Below are positions 45,027-55,815 of a stretch of 64,000 bases of DNA, in pieces. The stretch covers positions 58,328,869 through 58,392,868 of the forward strand of contig CM055097.1 of NCBI GenBank assembly GCA_029204225.1, given 5' to 3'. A program made the translations under genes and the position numbers. The notes beneath the pieces were generated by a model that saw nothing but the letters and a program-made list of their open reading frames with translations, was not told the DNA's origin and ran no database searches. Position 1 is the stretch's first letter, and the number at the start of each line of letters is the position of its first letter. This DNA is from Diphasiastrum complanatum. Lineage: Eukaryota; Streptophyta; Lycopodiopsida; Lycopodiales; Lycopodiaceae.

Positions 45027-46397
45027 TCACCATATCCATGAAAGCGCTTCTTTGATGTTGACATCTTTGATGAGCTTGAGAGCTTTGCACCATCCTAGCA
45101 CTTCCAAAATTGATTCCTTCCAATTTTCATGTAGATGCTTGACCTTGAGGCTTGCTCCTTCACATGAGATATGCTCCTCTTTCCCTTGAAATGTGAGCCA
45201 CATGGGTTCAACCATGTTTCTTGAGTTTCTTTTTGGAATCACAACTTGAGAAGGTCTCTCCTCCTCAATCCTTGGCACACTTGAACCTTGAGATGACTCC
45301 TTAAGATCCTCTTCATGATGCTCCTTCTTGATGGAAATCTGAGACCTCCATGTCTCATAATGATCACAACAAGTATGACCATTCAATATGCACTTCCTAT
45401 GATTATCAAGATTACTTATGCTAGAAACATAAGGCCAAAAATCACCACAACTTGGCATGATTTTTCCAATATTGAAATCAAAAGGTATCTCCATCTCAAT
45501 AAGGCTAACTACTTGCTTATGGATATAAGTGTCCACTTTGAATGCTTCACTTATTCTCATAAGAAGTTTACAACTTGCCTTTAGGATTGAAAACATACAA
45601 TTTTCATCTTTATGAATGAACACATCATTCATGATCTTATTGAAACCAAAACATCCTACATTATGAAGATATTTCCATTTCCTTGACTTCATAACTAATG
45701 TAAGCTTACAAGGAAAACATATTTTGCTATCTTTTAAGGCATCACACTCAACTAGCATTGCCTTAAGCCACCTTTGAGATACAAAAATCACTTCAAAGCA
45801 AAATAGATCTTCATAAGTTGACATGAGAGCATAAATGAAACTATTTTCATTTTGTGATTGATGCTCCTTATTCTTGATTGATATCTCTTGGATCATAACA
45901 ATAAGTTTGAACTTATCTAAAGTTCCAAGCGAAATACTTTCCAAGGACATAAAATAAATCCAGGTTACTTTCATGAAAGTGACATTTATCTTTGCATCTT
46001 GAACCAAACAATGTACTTCCAAACGAAAAGTTTTAAAATATTTGACATGTGTTGTGATGGACTCTTGAAGACAAATCTTGCAAGTCCTTATGAGACTCCA
46101 AGCCTCATTCACCTTTCCACAAAGGAAACACCTTTCCTTGGACTTGTCCTTCTTGTATTTGCATTTCAAACTTGAAGCTCCATCCTTCACCTCGGCCCCC
46201 TTGCCTTGGTTCTCCTTGGATGGATTGGTCTTCTTTTTGTAGCATCTTGAGAAAATATATCCTCCCTTGCCACAAAGGTTGCACTTAGGATCCTTCCTTT
46301 CCTTCAGTAGGATGTCACCTATTGATGCCATGTGAATAAAAACCTGTGATATGATTCTACAAATGTAATTTGTGACACTATATTTGAACATCTTCAA
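45027..46397 (-). CDS. 456-residue open frame of element H, gag-like start, unknown body
   Basis: A likely start is the ATG at 46331 (MASIGDILLKER). It begins with a knuckle-like CNLCGKGGYIFSRC, where the usual histidine is phenylalanine, then a lysine-rich stretch and CFLCGKVNEAW, half of a second knuckle. The remaining ~350 residues have no recognised pol domain. The segment FIHKDENCMFSILKASCKLL then MRISEAFKVDT resembles D and B (CKIDVRDSEASNLDT). It lies just inside the 3' LTR, where integrase and RT should be. Open without stops, but it may be a non-coding spacer. Confidence 0.45.
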   Translation of the reverse strand: MKMFKYSVTNYICRIISQVFIHMASIGDILLKERKDPKCNLCGKGGYIFSRCYKKKTNPSKENQGKGAEVKDGASSLKCKYKKDKSKERCFLCGKVNEAWSLIRTCKICLQESITTHVKYFKTFRLEVHCLVQDAKINVTFMKVTWIYFMSLESISLGTLDKFKLIVMIQEISIKNKEHQSQNENSFIYALMSTYEDLFCFEVIFVSQRWLKAMLVECDALKDSKICFPCKLTLVMKSRKWKYLHNVGCFGFNKIMNDVFIHKDENCMFSILKASCKLLMRISEAFKVDTYIHKQVVSLIEMEIPFDFNIGKIMPSCGDFWPYVSSISNLDNHRKCILNGHTCCDHYETWRSQISIKKEHHEEDLKESSQGSSVPRIEEERPSQVVIPKRNSRNMVEPMWLTFQGKEEHISCEGASLKVKHLHENWKESILEVLGWCKALKLIKDVNIKEALSWIW

Positions 46398-47449
46398 TAA
46401 TCTAGAATGATCTACAAAAGATCTAGCTCACAAACCTAAGAATCAATCTTCACAGTAATGACTAGTCACTTGGAAACTTTGCTTTGATCACTAAGACAAA
46501 AGCACACAATCTTTGAATCAAATCACTAAAGAAATCAGATCCAATATCCTATTGGACTCATCAAATACCAATGACTCTTTCTTTTGAAAGTTGAAATGGA
46601 TATGAAAAAGATTTGACACCTAGATTTTCCTTTTCACTTGACTAGTTCTCTCAACACTTGAGATTCTTGAACAAAAGATGGGTTTTGTTTCAAATACATC
46701 AAAATCAAACTTAATCACTTCTTTTGTACTCACTCTTGACCCAAATAATCTCACACTTGAGATTTAGAATGAATTTGATTCGATTTGACAACAAACTATA
46801 CCACCAATTTTTCACAAAGCTTAAAAATTTAGACAACTAGAGATTCACAAAGATCTCAACCATGCATGAATACTCAAATATGGACTCCTCCTCATTCTAG
46901 ACATCCAATGGGATCACAAATTGACCCTCACACTCTCACAAAGAAAGTTGAATAGAACTAATTTGAGTTTCATACATTCTATGTCAATTTTTGCTCAACA
47001 AATTGAATTCAATCACTCCTATTGGATTCCACCAATTACTCTACTTTTTAAGACTTGAAATGAAATTCAAAATCAAAAGTTGTGATTTTTCTCACTAAGA
47101 TATTGTGCTTCAAAGAGCTAATGCCACTTAGAAAGATTTGATCACCTAGGAAGAGACAAACTCTCCACCAATAACAACACATAATGAGCTTCTAGATCTT
47201 GCCCTCTACAAAGGAAGGAACTCTTAGAAAATTGGAACTCTCTCTACACATTTGCCATTTTTGAAAGCTAAATCATACGACGGCTACAAAAAACTATCAT
47301 CTTTTAACTTTCATAAACTCTATCTTGGAAAAGGTTGCTAAGCATGAGAGAGAGAGTTTTCTCGATGGTTTTTTTGGATATAATCCAGTTAATATAAAAT
47401 AGGAAGACCTAAAGTTTTAATGATTGGGGCACCTATGCCTTTCGTACTT
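46398..47449. other. Element H leader and unassigned sequence
   Basis: AT-rich, with no coding match on either strand. No second H LTR is visible, so the 5' end of H is lost before the gypsy relic at 47450. Confidence 0.45.
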
Positions 47450-48230
47450 TGTAATACTCCAACATTTTAGAGGATGATGATCAATATATTTCAGGATTTT
47501 TGAAAAGATTCCTTGAAATATTCATTGACAATTTTTGTGTATTTAGTGCAACCAGAGTACATATTAAAAGATTAAGACAAACTTTGCAAAGACGTAGAAA
47601 GACCTCAATTTCTTTACATCTAGAAAAATGCAGCTTTGGCATGACTGCAGGTATACTTCTTGGTCACGAATACCAAAGAGGGGTATAATTGATTTATTCA
47701 AGACTATGCCACCACCACTTCACCTTTAGCAAGGTTATTGAAGAAAGAAATTGAGTATCATTGGAAGAAAGATTTCCAACCAAGTTTCGATTTATTAAAG
47801 AGCAAACTCAAGTCAACACCTAGTTTAAGACCTCTTGATCGGAAAAGGAAATTTCAGTTTATGTGGATACATCCTCTTTTACAATTGGAAGAATCTTAAG
47901 TTAGAAGGATGGCATTCTATTTATTATGTAAGAAGGCAGTCGTCCTCTTCTGAAAAAAATACAACAATTGAACATGAAACCTTGGGATTGATTTATTTAA
48001 TTAAAAAAAATTGACATTACCTCTTGGCTTATGCCTTTACTTTTTATGTAGACCACTATGCTATAAAAGATTTGGATAAAAAACCAAGCATCAACGAACT
48101 TCGTCAAGTAGTTCTTGACTTTCAGAGCTAAATATTTCTCAATTGAATCTTGTGATGTGAGCTAGATTTATGAGATCCTATTTACTTCTAATCTTGAATT
48201 AGTAACATGGGTTGCATGTGATGCTTAGAG
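47450..48230 (+). pseudogene. Ty3-gypsy RT-RNase H relic
   Basis: Plus strand: INIFQDFLKRFLEIFIDNFCVF (47480 on) corresponds to the gypsy box with F-I-D-D; the second aspartate is Asn. Then HIKRLRQTLQRR, LHLEKCSFGMTAGILLGHEY, and after several stops the RNase H part FYVDHYAIKDLDKKPS then LRQVVLDFQS. The catalytic change and at least seven stops show decay. Confidence 0.8.
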
Positions 48231-48267
48231 TGAGTGTAGAATCTATTGCCCCATAATCTCTTGGATT

Positions 48268-48355
48268 ACCCAAGGGAGTTGGCTCAATTGGTTAACGCTT
48301 GACATCCAAAGTTTCTTTGGTCTCAAGTTTGAGCCTTCCATTGGAAACCAAGAAG
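48268..48355 (+). mobile_element. tRNA-derived retroposon (SINE-like), 88 bp, 16-bp TSD
   Basis: The body has an A-box TGGCTCAATTGG (48280-48291) and a B-box-like AGTTTGAGCC (48326-48335), in the order and spacing of tRNA genes. CATAATCTCTTGGATT is present at 48252-48267 and again at 48356-48371, a perfect 16-bp target-site duplication. Short A-rich tail (GGAAACCAAGAAG). Probably a short SINE or a retroposed tRNA copy; anticodon not assignable. Confidence 0.72.
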
Positions 48356-48371
48356 CATAATCTCTTGGATT

Positions 48372-49082
48372 GATATGAGTACTATGACAACATTGAGATC
48401 GTGTAAGGATGATGCTAAAAAATAGCACTCTAGTGAGAATGTAAAGCATATTGAGGCTCCAAAAAAGCATAAAATGAAGATATAAAGGAAATATAGATAA
48501 GAAAGAGATAACAATAAATCAAGTAACAATATTAAAAAATACAAGCTAGTTCTTAAAAAATATACTTTTACAAGCAAAGAATTAATTTCTTAAGGATATC
48601 TTAAGAAATTGATTGTTGGCTAACTAAGACAAGGTAAGGAAGTGTGGATGGGAGATATTGCACAAGTGGCATCTAACATGTAATATAATTAGATGGGTCA
48701 TACGGGAACTTTTGCAATACCATTTGAGCCTTGTTTTCCAAAAAAAATATTGACAAGCTGATATCGAAAAGCTTTGATAATCAACTACTTGTTGACATTG
48801 AGTTGCTTCATTGGCTACTTTTTAACTATCAATAATTGCAACTAGGAATATATTATGTTGGTTTTCTTCTTCAAGCAACACTTACAATCACACCTGCTAC
48901 ATCCGCGCTGCTATGCACTCCATATCATATAAAATGATGCTCATTATTATACAGTTTTTATTCGATCCTTCAAAATTTGACTGTTGCAAATTGCTGACAA
49001 ATCACCTTCATTCTGAATGCCTAATTCGGGAAGTTCAGAACAAATCTTGCGCATGAACAAAAAGCAGCAGATATCTGAAGCA
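48372..49082. other. No gene seen
   Basis: AT-rich with short frames on both strands and no domain match. Confidence 0.5.
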
Positions 49083-49667
49083 CTAGAATATGGTATTCAT
49101 TTATTGGCACGGGGACAGCTTTGGCCCCGTACCAATGTGTGATTGACACGTGTCCAGGCAAGGAACACGAAACTCCCGGTCACATGAGGTCCAACGTGCG
49201 CGAGTGCGCCGGAACCACCTGTTTTCACGGGCCCGACTTTTTCAGGGGCCCCTGGTCGTGTGGCTCCCGGTTTTCACGTTTTTCGTGGGCACCAGGCTGG
49301 GTGGGTCCCGCCGGGTCCCTGGACCACCTATTTAAACGGGCACAACTTTCACGGGCCCCTGGCCACGTGGGTCCCGGAAGGTCCCGGGCACAATTTTTTA
49401 CGAGCACGGGCGCACTGGCCTGTGCACGCACTTACACACACATGGGTGCAAATGGGCTTTTTGAGTATATGTGCACGCAGAAACGGTTCTGAGAGAATAT
49501 TATGGGATAAAGCTCTGCATGTCAAGTGGCAAGCAAGAAATGAAGAGGTGAGTAGCACTCGGGCAGGACAGCGGGCAGCATCAGCGGGGCACCTGGGGAC
49601 ACGTGTCACGTGTTAAACCAGGTCGCGGCCAAATGACCCGTGCCAGTAAGATACGAGGCTAGAATAT
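49083..49667. mobile_element. GC-rich element with TIR-like ends and 9-bp direct repeat
   Basis: TTATTGGCACGGG (49101-49113) and CCCGTGCCAGTAA (49637-49649) are inverted copies with one mismatch. CTAGAATAT flanks the block at 49083-49091 and 49659-49667; a 9-bp duplication is typical of Mutator-type transposons. The interior is strikingly GC-rich, with repeated CGGGCCC, GGTCCCGG and TTTTCACG motifs, and encodes nothing recognisable. Left end contains a stem-loop (49104-49135). Confidence 0.6.
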
Positions 49668-51122
49668 AGCAAAAAAAAAAATTCAGACCTTTTGCGGTAT
49701 GATGGCTTGCAAGGATCTAGTTCTTCGACCAGGTAGGTGGACTAAAGCACAATGAATACCCTCTGGCCCCAAATCCCACCTGAAAGCTTCAAGTAAACAT
49801 AATAGACTAGCTAGTAGACACGATCCTACACATCTGTAAAGTTGGTCTAAGAAACTAAAAACTACTAAGAAGAAAACACAAAATCGCATTTTCCAACCCC
49901 AATATACAGTCTCCTCAAACCCTATACTCTTGACAATTTGCAAAATGTAGATTTTTTTAGAAGCCCTTAACTAGTAGGGAGATCCCACATAAGTCCTCAT
50001 AGCTATACAGAAATTCAACAGCAAAATGGCCACAATAAGCCTCTTGCAAGTGGGTGTGGCTTAGCGCATACATGCATGCACAACGGGGATGATGCATGCA
50101 CAGAGATCTGCATATTCTTGACAAGGATAAAAAAAGGTACAATACCTACTGAGTCATCATTGATAACAAACAGTTACTACAATTTAAGGCAGCTATCAAT
50201 CAACTCTTGACCAATCTAAGAGAAACCTCTAATCATTCAGAAGGTTCATACTACTCATATCAACTTATTTAAGAGATCCCAAAGCAGGAAAGTTCTACTG
50301 GAATCACCTCTCTTACGGTGTAAAGTTACAGATCAGAGGAACTGGCTCCTTACTCATTGCCAATGAAACATTCATGTAAGAAATGCTATAAAAAATGCTT
50401 GGTTCTGATCTGCAAATAATGCAGGAAAAACATATTAAAAGCCTGCTCAGCTCAGAATCAGACAGAGCTAATAAATAAGAGTCAGCAGCTTCTTATCCAG
50501 CCGAGTTGAACCAACCATCTATGAACATTAACATTCTGGATAAAATCTAAACAGAGTCCAGACTGGTCACAAGAACCCAAACAAAAGGTATGCGCAGCGC
50601 ATACACCATGGAATTGCCATCGAGTATATGAATCTTAGAATCATAAGAGCTATACAGAAGCCTATTTCACTAGATCAATGGCGATAGTAATGCAGGCCAA
50701 ATGCCAAAAATAGCCTGAATTTACAATTGTCAAGATCCAAATCAGTATATTTGGTTGAACTCCCCAACCCCGTGTTAAACGGAATTTATCATTAGAGAAG
50801 GCTCATTACAAGCAATCTGTAAGAAATCAAGCTGTCAAAATTGTCAAACCATTTACGCACATAGAAGACTCCCTGAAAAGGAGAGCCACTGCTTGTGGTT
50901 TGATAATAAGACTAAAATGGGTGACACCTCTTTGGAATGGGACAAGAACTCTGAAACCTCATTCAGATTGCAACATGCAGCAAGAGAAACGGAAATCAAC
51001 AAGACTTTTGCATGTCCAATCCTGTCCTCCTCATCAATGAGCATACTTGCCTTGTACCTCCCCTTTGGGTGGTGAATTTATGAATGGGAAAAGTCTCATT
51101 CTCACACGCTTGCAACTGGAAT
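49668..51122. other. No gene seen; possible 3' UTR at the right end
   Basis: No coding match. The last few hundred bases may be the 3' UTR of the minus-strand exon at 51379-51123. Confidence 0.4.
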
Positions 51123-51379
51123 TTAAACAAAAATCACCTCAAGCTTGAGGCAGGGGGTATTCTCAACCATATTCTTCAGGTCTTCATCAGTGTCAAGCTG
51201 CCTTGTGTACAAAGCATCATGCTGTGTTGAGCCCATAGGATAGACTTTGTAGACTTTTAGAGAGTTATCTCCTTTTAAAACTGTTGGCCGTTCAGATTTC
51301 CAAATGGGCACATGAGTTTTTGAGTTGAATGTTTCTATGATTGCCTCCTGCAGTGCTCGCATTGTTAGATTGTTGGACC
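51123..51379 (-). CDS. Terminal exon of an unrecognised gene (partial)
   Basis: On the minus strand an acceptor TTTTGTAG precedes 51379, and the frame runs 84 codons to TAA at 51125-51123: TMRALQEAIIETFNSKTHVP, then NSLKVYKVYPMGSTQHDALY and LDTDEDLKNMVENTPCLKLE. Codon use and the balanced composition look like a real gene, unlike the shadow frames around it. I do not recognise the family; the end resembles small ubiquitin-fold or PB1-like segments only loosely. Upstream exons were not found; a CT repeat and a LINE lie where they would be, so they may be far away or lost. Confidence 0.5.
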
Positions 51380-51482
51380 TACAAAATCGACAAAAACAGA
51401 TCAGCCAGCAGTTGTCAGTCCACAAAGAAATTCCAATCAGCAATTTTGGCACATAAAAAATTGGTTGGAGCATCTAACAAAG

Positions 51483-51484
<2 letters not shown>

Positions 51485-51551
<67 letters not shown>
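51485..51551. repeat. (CT)n microsatellite, followed by C-runs
   Basis: About 33 CT units. Next to it (51570-51735) is C-rich DNA with homopolymers of 10 or more C near 51630 and 51655 and repeated CTCGCTGCTG/CCTCGCT motifs. It has a long plus-strand open frame but low complexity; not called as a gene. Confidence 0.95.
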
Positions 51552-51552
<1 letters not shown>

Positions 51553-52447
51553 TGTAAGAAAGCGCCCACCCCCCCTCGCTCTACTGCCACATCACCCACC
51601 GCCTCACTCCCCTCGCTGCCACCTCACCCCCCCCCCCCCCGGCTGCTGGCTCATCCCCCCCCCCCCCCTCGCTGCTGTCCTACCCCTCGCTGATGATGTC
51701 CTATCCCTGTTGATTCACCCCCCTCCCCCGCTCGCTACTGCCTCATCCCACCCCTTTGATGCTTCTTCTTCTATCTCCTCTTCCTCTATCTCTTCTTCTT
51801 TGAGCTCCAATCCGACTGATCTGGCCATTCCTAACGGCCTCCTTCCTATTCCCATCTCCCAAGAAGCTACAGCTCCTCCGTAAACAACACACATCCCATA
51901 CACTCCCTCCAAATCAACCGAGCTTTTCCCCTCTTGAGAAGCTGACCAAATGAAAGAAGATTTCCAGCTCTTGAAACAAGAACTTTCACAGTTGAAAGGA
52001 ACAGATAGTGATCTCTCTACTCAAAGAAAAGAACGTGTTGCAGTCCAAAGTTGCCTGATTGGAACAAGTGATCAGTACTAAGCAGGTTGCAGCCTCGGAT
52101 TCGGCTACCACCATGAGAACAACATAAAGAAGAAACCCTCTCATGGGCAGCAGTATTGAAGAAAGGCACCAAGCCTAGTGCTCCCATTTCCTCAGTCATC
52201 TTGGCCACCATTTCGGAAGAGCGGTCAAGGGAACAAAAGGCCCATAACAAAAGCCCCTAGGACATGTGACAGATGGGTTAGACACAGCCTGGAGGACCAC
52301 CAGAGATGCAGCTACACTGATCATTCGTTTCACATCCTTAGCCAGTCGTAGAGAGGCTTTAAGATGTAGAGCCAAACTACGCGGCACTACCATATAGATG
52401 ATGATCTCACTTATATTCAAGTTGAGGAGAGGCATAAAGCCTTCCAG

Positions 52448-53471
52448 TTGCCTTCCTCACCACTTCTCTCCATACTGCTGCAACTTTGGCCTTTCCATCT
52501 AAACCTCACGAAAACAAACCAGCTCATCCACGATCACCTAGACCTTTCCATCCACCATGGTACGACGCGGAATGCCGCTCCCTTCACCACACTGTCACAC
52601 ATGCTCGTTTCCATGCCCCCCATCTCCTTCGCTCCTCATGGAAAGTGTACCGCACACTTCGCTGCAAAGAACATGCCTATGATGACTCCAAAGGAAGCCG
52701 TCTTGTGAACCTCCTTTTCAGCTCCTCTTCTGGTGCCTTTTGGCATGAAATTATCCCCCGTGTTCCACCCCCTCTCCTGGACGACCTACATACCTGGATT
52801 GAATATGCTACCCAGCTTTACACTATACCCATCCCATCGTACTAGAGACATTGAAGATCTTGAATCAAAGCTACTGATTCATGCCTCAGAAACTCTTGCC
52901 CCCACACTATCCACTCTCCTCAACCACGTTGTTGTTGAAGGCTTCCCATCTTTTTGGTGCACCAACATCATACATCCTATCCATAAAAATGGTGACCCCA
53001 TGTTACCTAGTAATTATCGCACTATCATGATTGGGGGCATGTTCTCGCGAAGGTATATGGCACCATCCTTCAATCTGCAGTTAGCTCAGAGGCAGAGCCC
53101 AGGAGATTGCATGCATTGGGCCAGGCAACGTTCTGCGCTCATTACTCCACTACTGATCATATCTTCACACTTCGTGCTCTCATTGAGGAAGCCAGACACA
53201 TGAAGGAAAAGGTTTACTGTTGTTTTGTGGACTTCAAAAAAGCCTTTGACTCTGTCCCATGCTCTCTGCTTATCCAGAGATTCCGCGACCTGGGTTTCTC
53301 GATGAATATTATCCTAGTTGTCATGGCTCTCTATGAGAGGGTTTTGGGTTGCTTTCGTCATAGTAGTGGCATTTCTGAGCAGATCCGGATTACTATTGGG
53401 GTTAAGCAGGGATGCTCTCTTTCACCAATCCTTTTTGGACTATACATCGATGAGCTGGAGCGAGTCATTTC
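52448..53471 (+). pseudogene. Non-LTR (LINE) retrotransposon: linker and RT start
   Basis: The linker reads RPFHPPWYDAECRSLHHTV and YRTLRCKEHAYDD (52543-52690). RT pieces in shifting frames: LNHVVVEGFPSFWCTNIIHP and IHKNGDPMLPSNYRTI (52919-53025), ALGQATFCAHYSTTDHIFTL (53110 on), CCFVDFKKAFDSVP (RT motif with catalytic D, about 53218-53260) and GVKQGCSLSPILFGLYIDEL (about 53400). The FADD box and 3' end are missing: copia J starts at 53472. Endonuclease is not visible upstream. At least two frameshifts. Confidence 0.88.
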
Positions 53472-53885
53472 TGTAGAATTTTTGAGCGTTTGCGGAATTT
53501 TAGTTTCGCAGGATCCTAAGCAAGCGACTACAGATCTCAGACTATGAATTATTCGATCAGGAATCAACGAAGACAATGCAACAATCAAAGATGGAAGAAC
53601 TGAGAGCATTTTGTATTTGTGCTTTGTATTGAGTGAGTCGATCAGTGTCCCGCTCGTTGGCGACCTGTCGCTCCTCTTTACATAATTGCTATGTTCTGCT
53701 CGTTGGCAGACTTTCATGCATAGCTGATAGTGCTAACAGAATGCTAACGCTACTCTCTACTTCTGCTCATTCTCAATCTACTAATTGTAGCAATCTATCT
53801 TGTGTATATATCCACTACGTGGAGTTTACAAGATAGTTCAACTATGAATTACAAGACAGGTTTATGCTAATCAATTAGTTAGCTA
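53472..53885 (-). repeat. 3' LTR of copia J
   Basis: Lies between the J RNase H end (about 53886) and the point where LINE sequence stops. Minus-strand end is AAATTCTACA at 53472. The LTR start is not sharply fixed. The flank ATTTC (53467-53471) cannot be paired because the 5' side of J is lost. Confidence 0.65.
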
Positions 53886-55680
53886 CCCTGTGGCAACATC
53901 GCTTCTGGGTACTGAGCGTGATAGTACAAGACTCCACACACGTCGAGCTGCCAACTGTCAGCTCGACTTGTTTTCTTTCTGTTTGTCTTTTCCTTCCAGA
54001 GTGTCTTCGTCATTTGGTTGCAGTGACGAACGTCGAACACTTTTCCTTCAACCTTCGGGGTGTGTTCGACCTTCGAGTCGTGTTTGATGTTCGGTTCGGC
54101 CTTAGGGGCATCTTCGGCAAGGTTGCAGGAGTTCACCATTTCAGACACTCCCTCTTGAACGTTGCAACCTTTGTATTTGTTCAGTCCCATTGCGTTTCTT
54201 TGTTTTGTAAAGAGTGGTTTGTCGAGTGGCTTCGTGAGCAAATCTGCAACCATGTCTTCGGATTTTATGTATTGGACTTTCAACTCTCCTTTCGAGATTA
54301 AGTCTCGAACATGATGGTACTTCAGAGGTATGTGTTTTGTCTTTGAATGGAAGACAGATATATGGCACTCTGAGAATCCATCATCATCGTGCATGGTTCT
54401 TCTTGTTGTATGCCAACTGCCTCCAGCATCACCTGTAACCATACTACCTCGTTCACCATCTTCAAAGCTGCGACATATTCAGCTTCGCATGAGGATTGAG
54501 CCACTAGTGTTTGTTTCTTGCATGTCCAGCTGATTGCTGCTCCGCATGCTATCGAACACCCTCTTGTCACGGACTTGCTGCCGTCTTTGCAGCTTGCCCA
54601 GCTTGCATCACTATAGTGTTGCAACTCGAATCCTTTTTCTTCTTTTTCTGCTTTGTAGGTCAATCCCATATTTTGGGTGCCTTTCAAGTATTGCAGAATT
54701 CTTTTCGCCATTTGCCAATGTGCCATGCCAGGATTCGAGGAGAACTGGCTCAATGCATAGACTAGGAAGGCTAAGTCGGGTTTGGTACAGATTGTAAGGT
54801 ACATCAAACTACTGATCAAGTTCTGGTATGGTATACCTTCCATCTTCTGTCTCTCCTCATCAGTATTCGGGCAGTCTTGTTTCGTCAATCTAGCTCCAGC
54901 TATCATTGGTGTGGCTTTTTCTTTGCTGTCCAACATTCGGTACTGCTTCAGCACCTTTTCGGCGTATTCTGATTGACTCAGATGAATTACTCCTCTGATT
55001 CGATCTCTTCTGATCTCCAGCCCAAGGCATTTTGTTGCTCCTCCCAGATCTGTGATTTTGTAACTTGTAGTTATCTGATATTTGACTCTTCGTTTCTTTG
55101 ATCAGCATCAAAGAATTTCCTATCATCATCCAAAAATAGTTAGAATCACAAAGCTTCTTCCTACTTTCTTTATATAGACATTATAGTCTGGTTGTGTAGG
55201 AACGAAGTCGAGAGACTTCAGAAGATTGTCGAGCTTCTTGTACCAAGCTCGTGATGCCTGCTTCAAACCATAAATGCATCGATGCAACCGACAAACATAC
55301 TGTCGATTGTCGGGGTTTTCGTATCCTTCAGGTTGCTTCATGAAGATTTCTTCCTCTAGTTCTCCGTGGAGAAAGGCTGTCTTGATATCAATCTGGTGTA
55401 TTTCTAGATTGTATTGTGTGGCGCATGCAAGGAGCAGTCGAATGCTTGTCATCTTCACCATTTGTGAGTACGTATCAAAATAATCGATACCGTACCTTTG
55501 CGTGTAGCCCTTGGCGACAAGCCTTGCTTTGTAGTGTCCGATAGTGCCATCTGATTTGATTTTTCTTGTATAAACCCATTTGCAATCGACGATATTTTTA
55601 TCTTCGGGCAGTGGCTCTAGTGTCCATGCTTGAAAAACAAAGGCCCAACCACCTGTGGTGAGCAGTAAGTTCCAAGTCAC
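53879..55680 (-). pseudogene. Copia J RT-RNase H
   Basis: Minus strand. RT from about 55630: WTLEPLPEDKNIVDCKWVYT, HYKARLVAKGYTQRYGIDY, EIHQIDIKTAFLHGELEEEI, CIYGLKQASRAWYKKLDNLL, then a frameshift exactly at the YVDD box (about 55130). RT tail and RNase H: LDSKEKATPMIAGARLTKQD, LMYLTICTKPDLAFLVYALS, SDASWASCKDGSKSVTRGC, and FHSKTKHIPLKYHHVRDLIS then VADLLTKPLDKPLF. A further frame break near 54350. An unusual 80-residue tail after the RNase H carries APKAEPNIKHDSKVEHTPKV. Gag, protease and integrase are absent. Confidence 0.92.
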
Positions 55681-55758
55681 AGGAAGCCACCAATTGAAGT
55701 TTCTGTAAAGTACAAATGCTCATATGTGCACCACCTGTTTCATTGATTTAAAAAAAAA

Positions 55759-55815
55759 ACGTTCCGACCCAGTACGTTCCGGAACGTACTGAATGTACAG
55801 TACGTTCTGACCCAA
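55759..55815. repeat. Palindromic cluster around AGTACGTTCCGGAACGTACT
   Basis: 55771-55790 is a perfect 20-bp palindrome. ACGTTCCGACCCA (55759) and ACGTTCTGACCCA (about 55803) flank it as direct repeats, and GTACAGTACGTTC adds a further partial copy. Confidence 0.85.

Noticed and set aside
49121-49616. Overlapping plus-strand frames of 118-123 residues in the GC-rich block
   Set aside because: GC-rich DNA has few stops on either strand; frames overlap in several phases and match nothing.
51341-51883. 180-residue plus-strand frame with Pro/Ser/Leu-rich sequence
   Set aside because: Product of the CT repeat and C-runs; low complexity and no start or splice context.
53918-54301. Plus-strand 127-residue frame
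   Set aside because: Antisense to the copia J RNase H tail.
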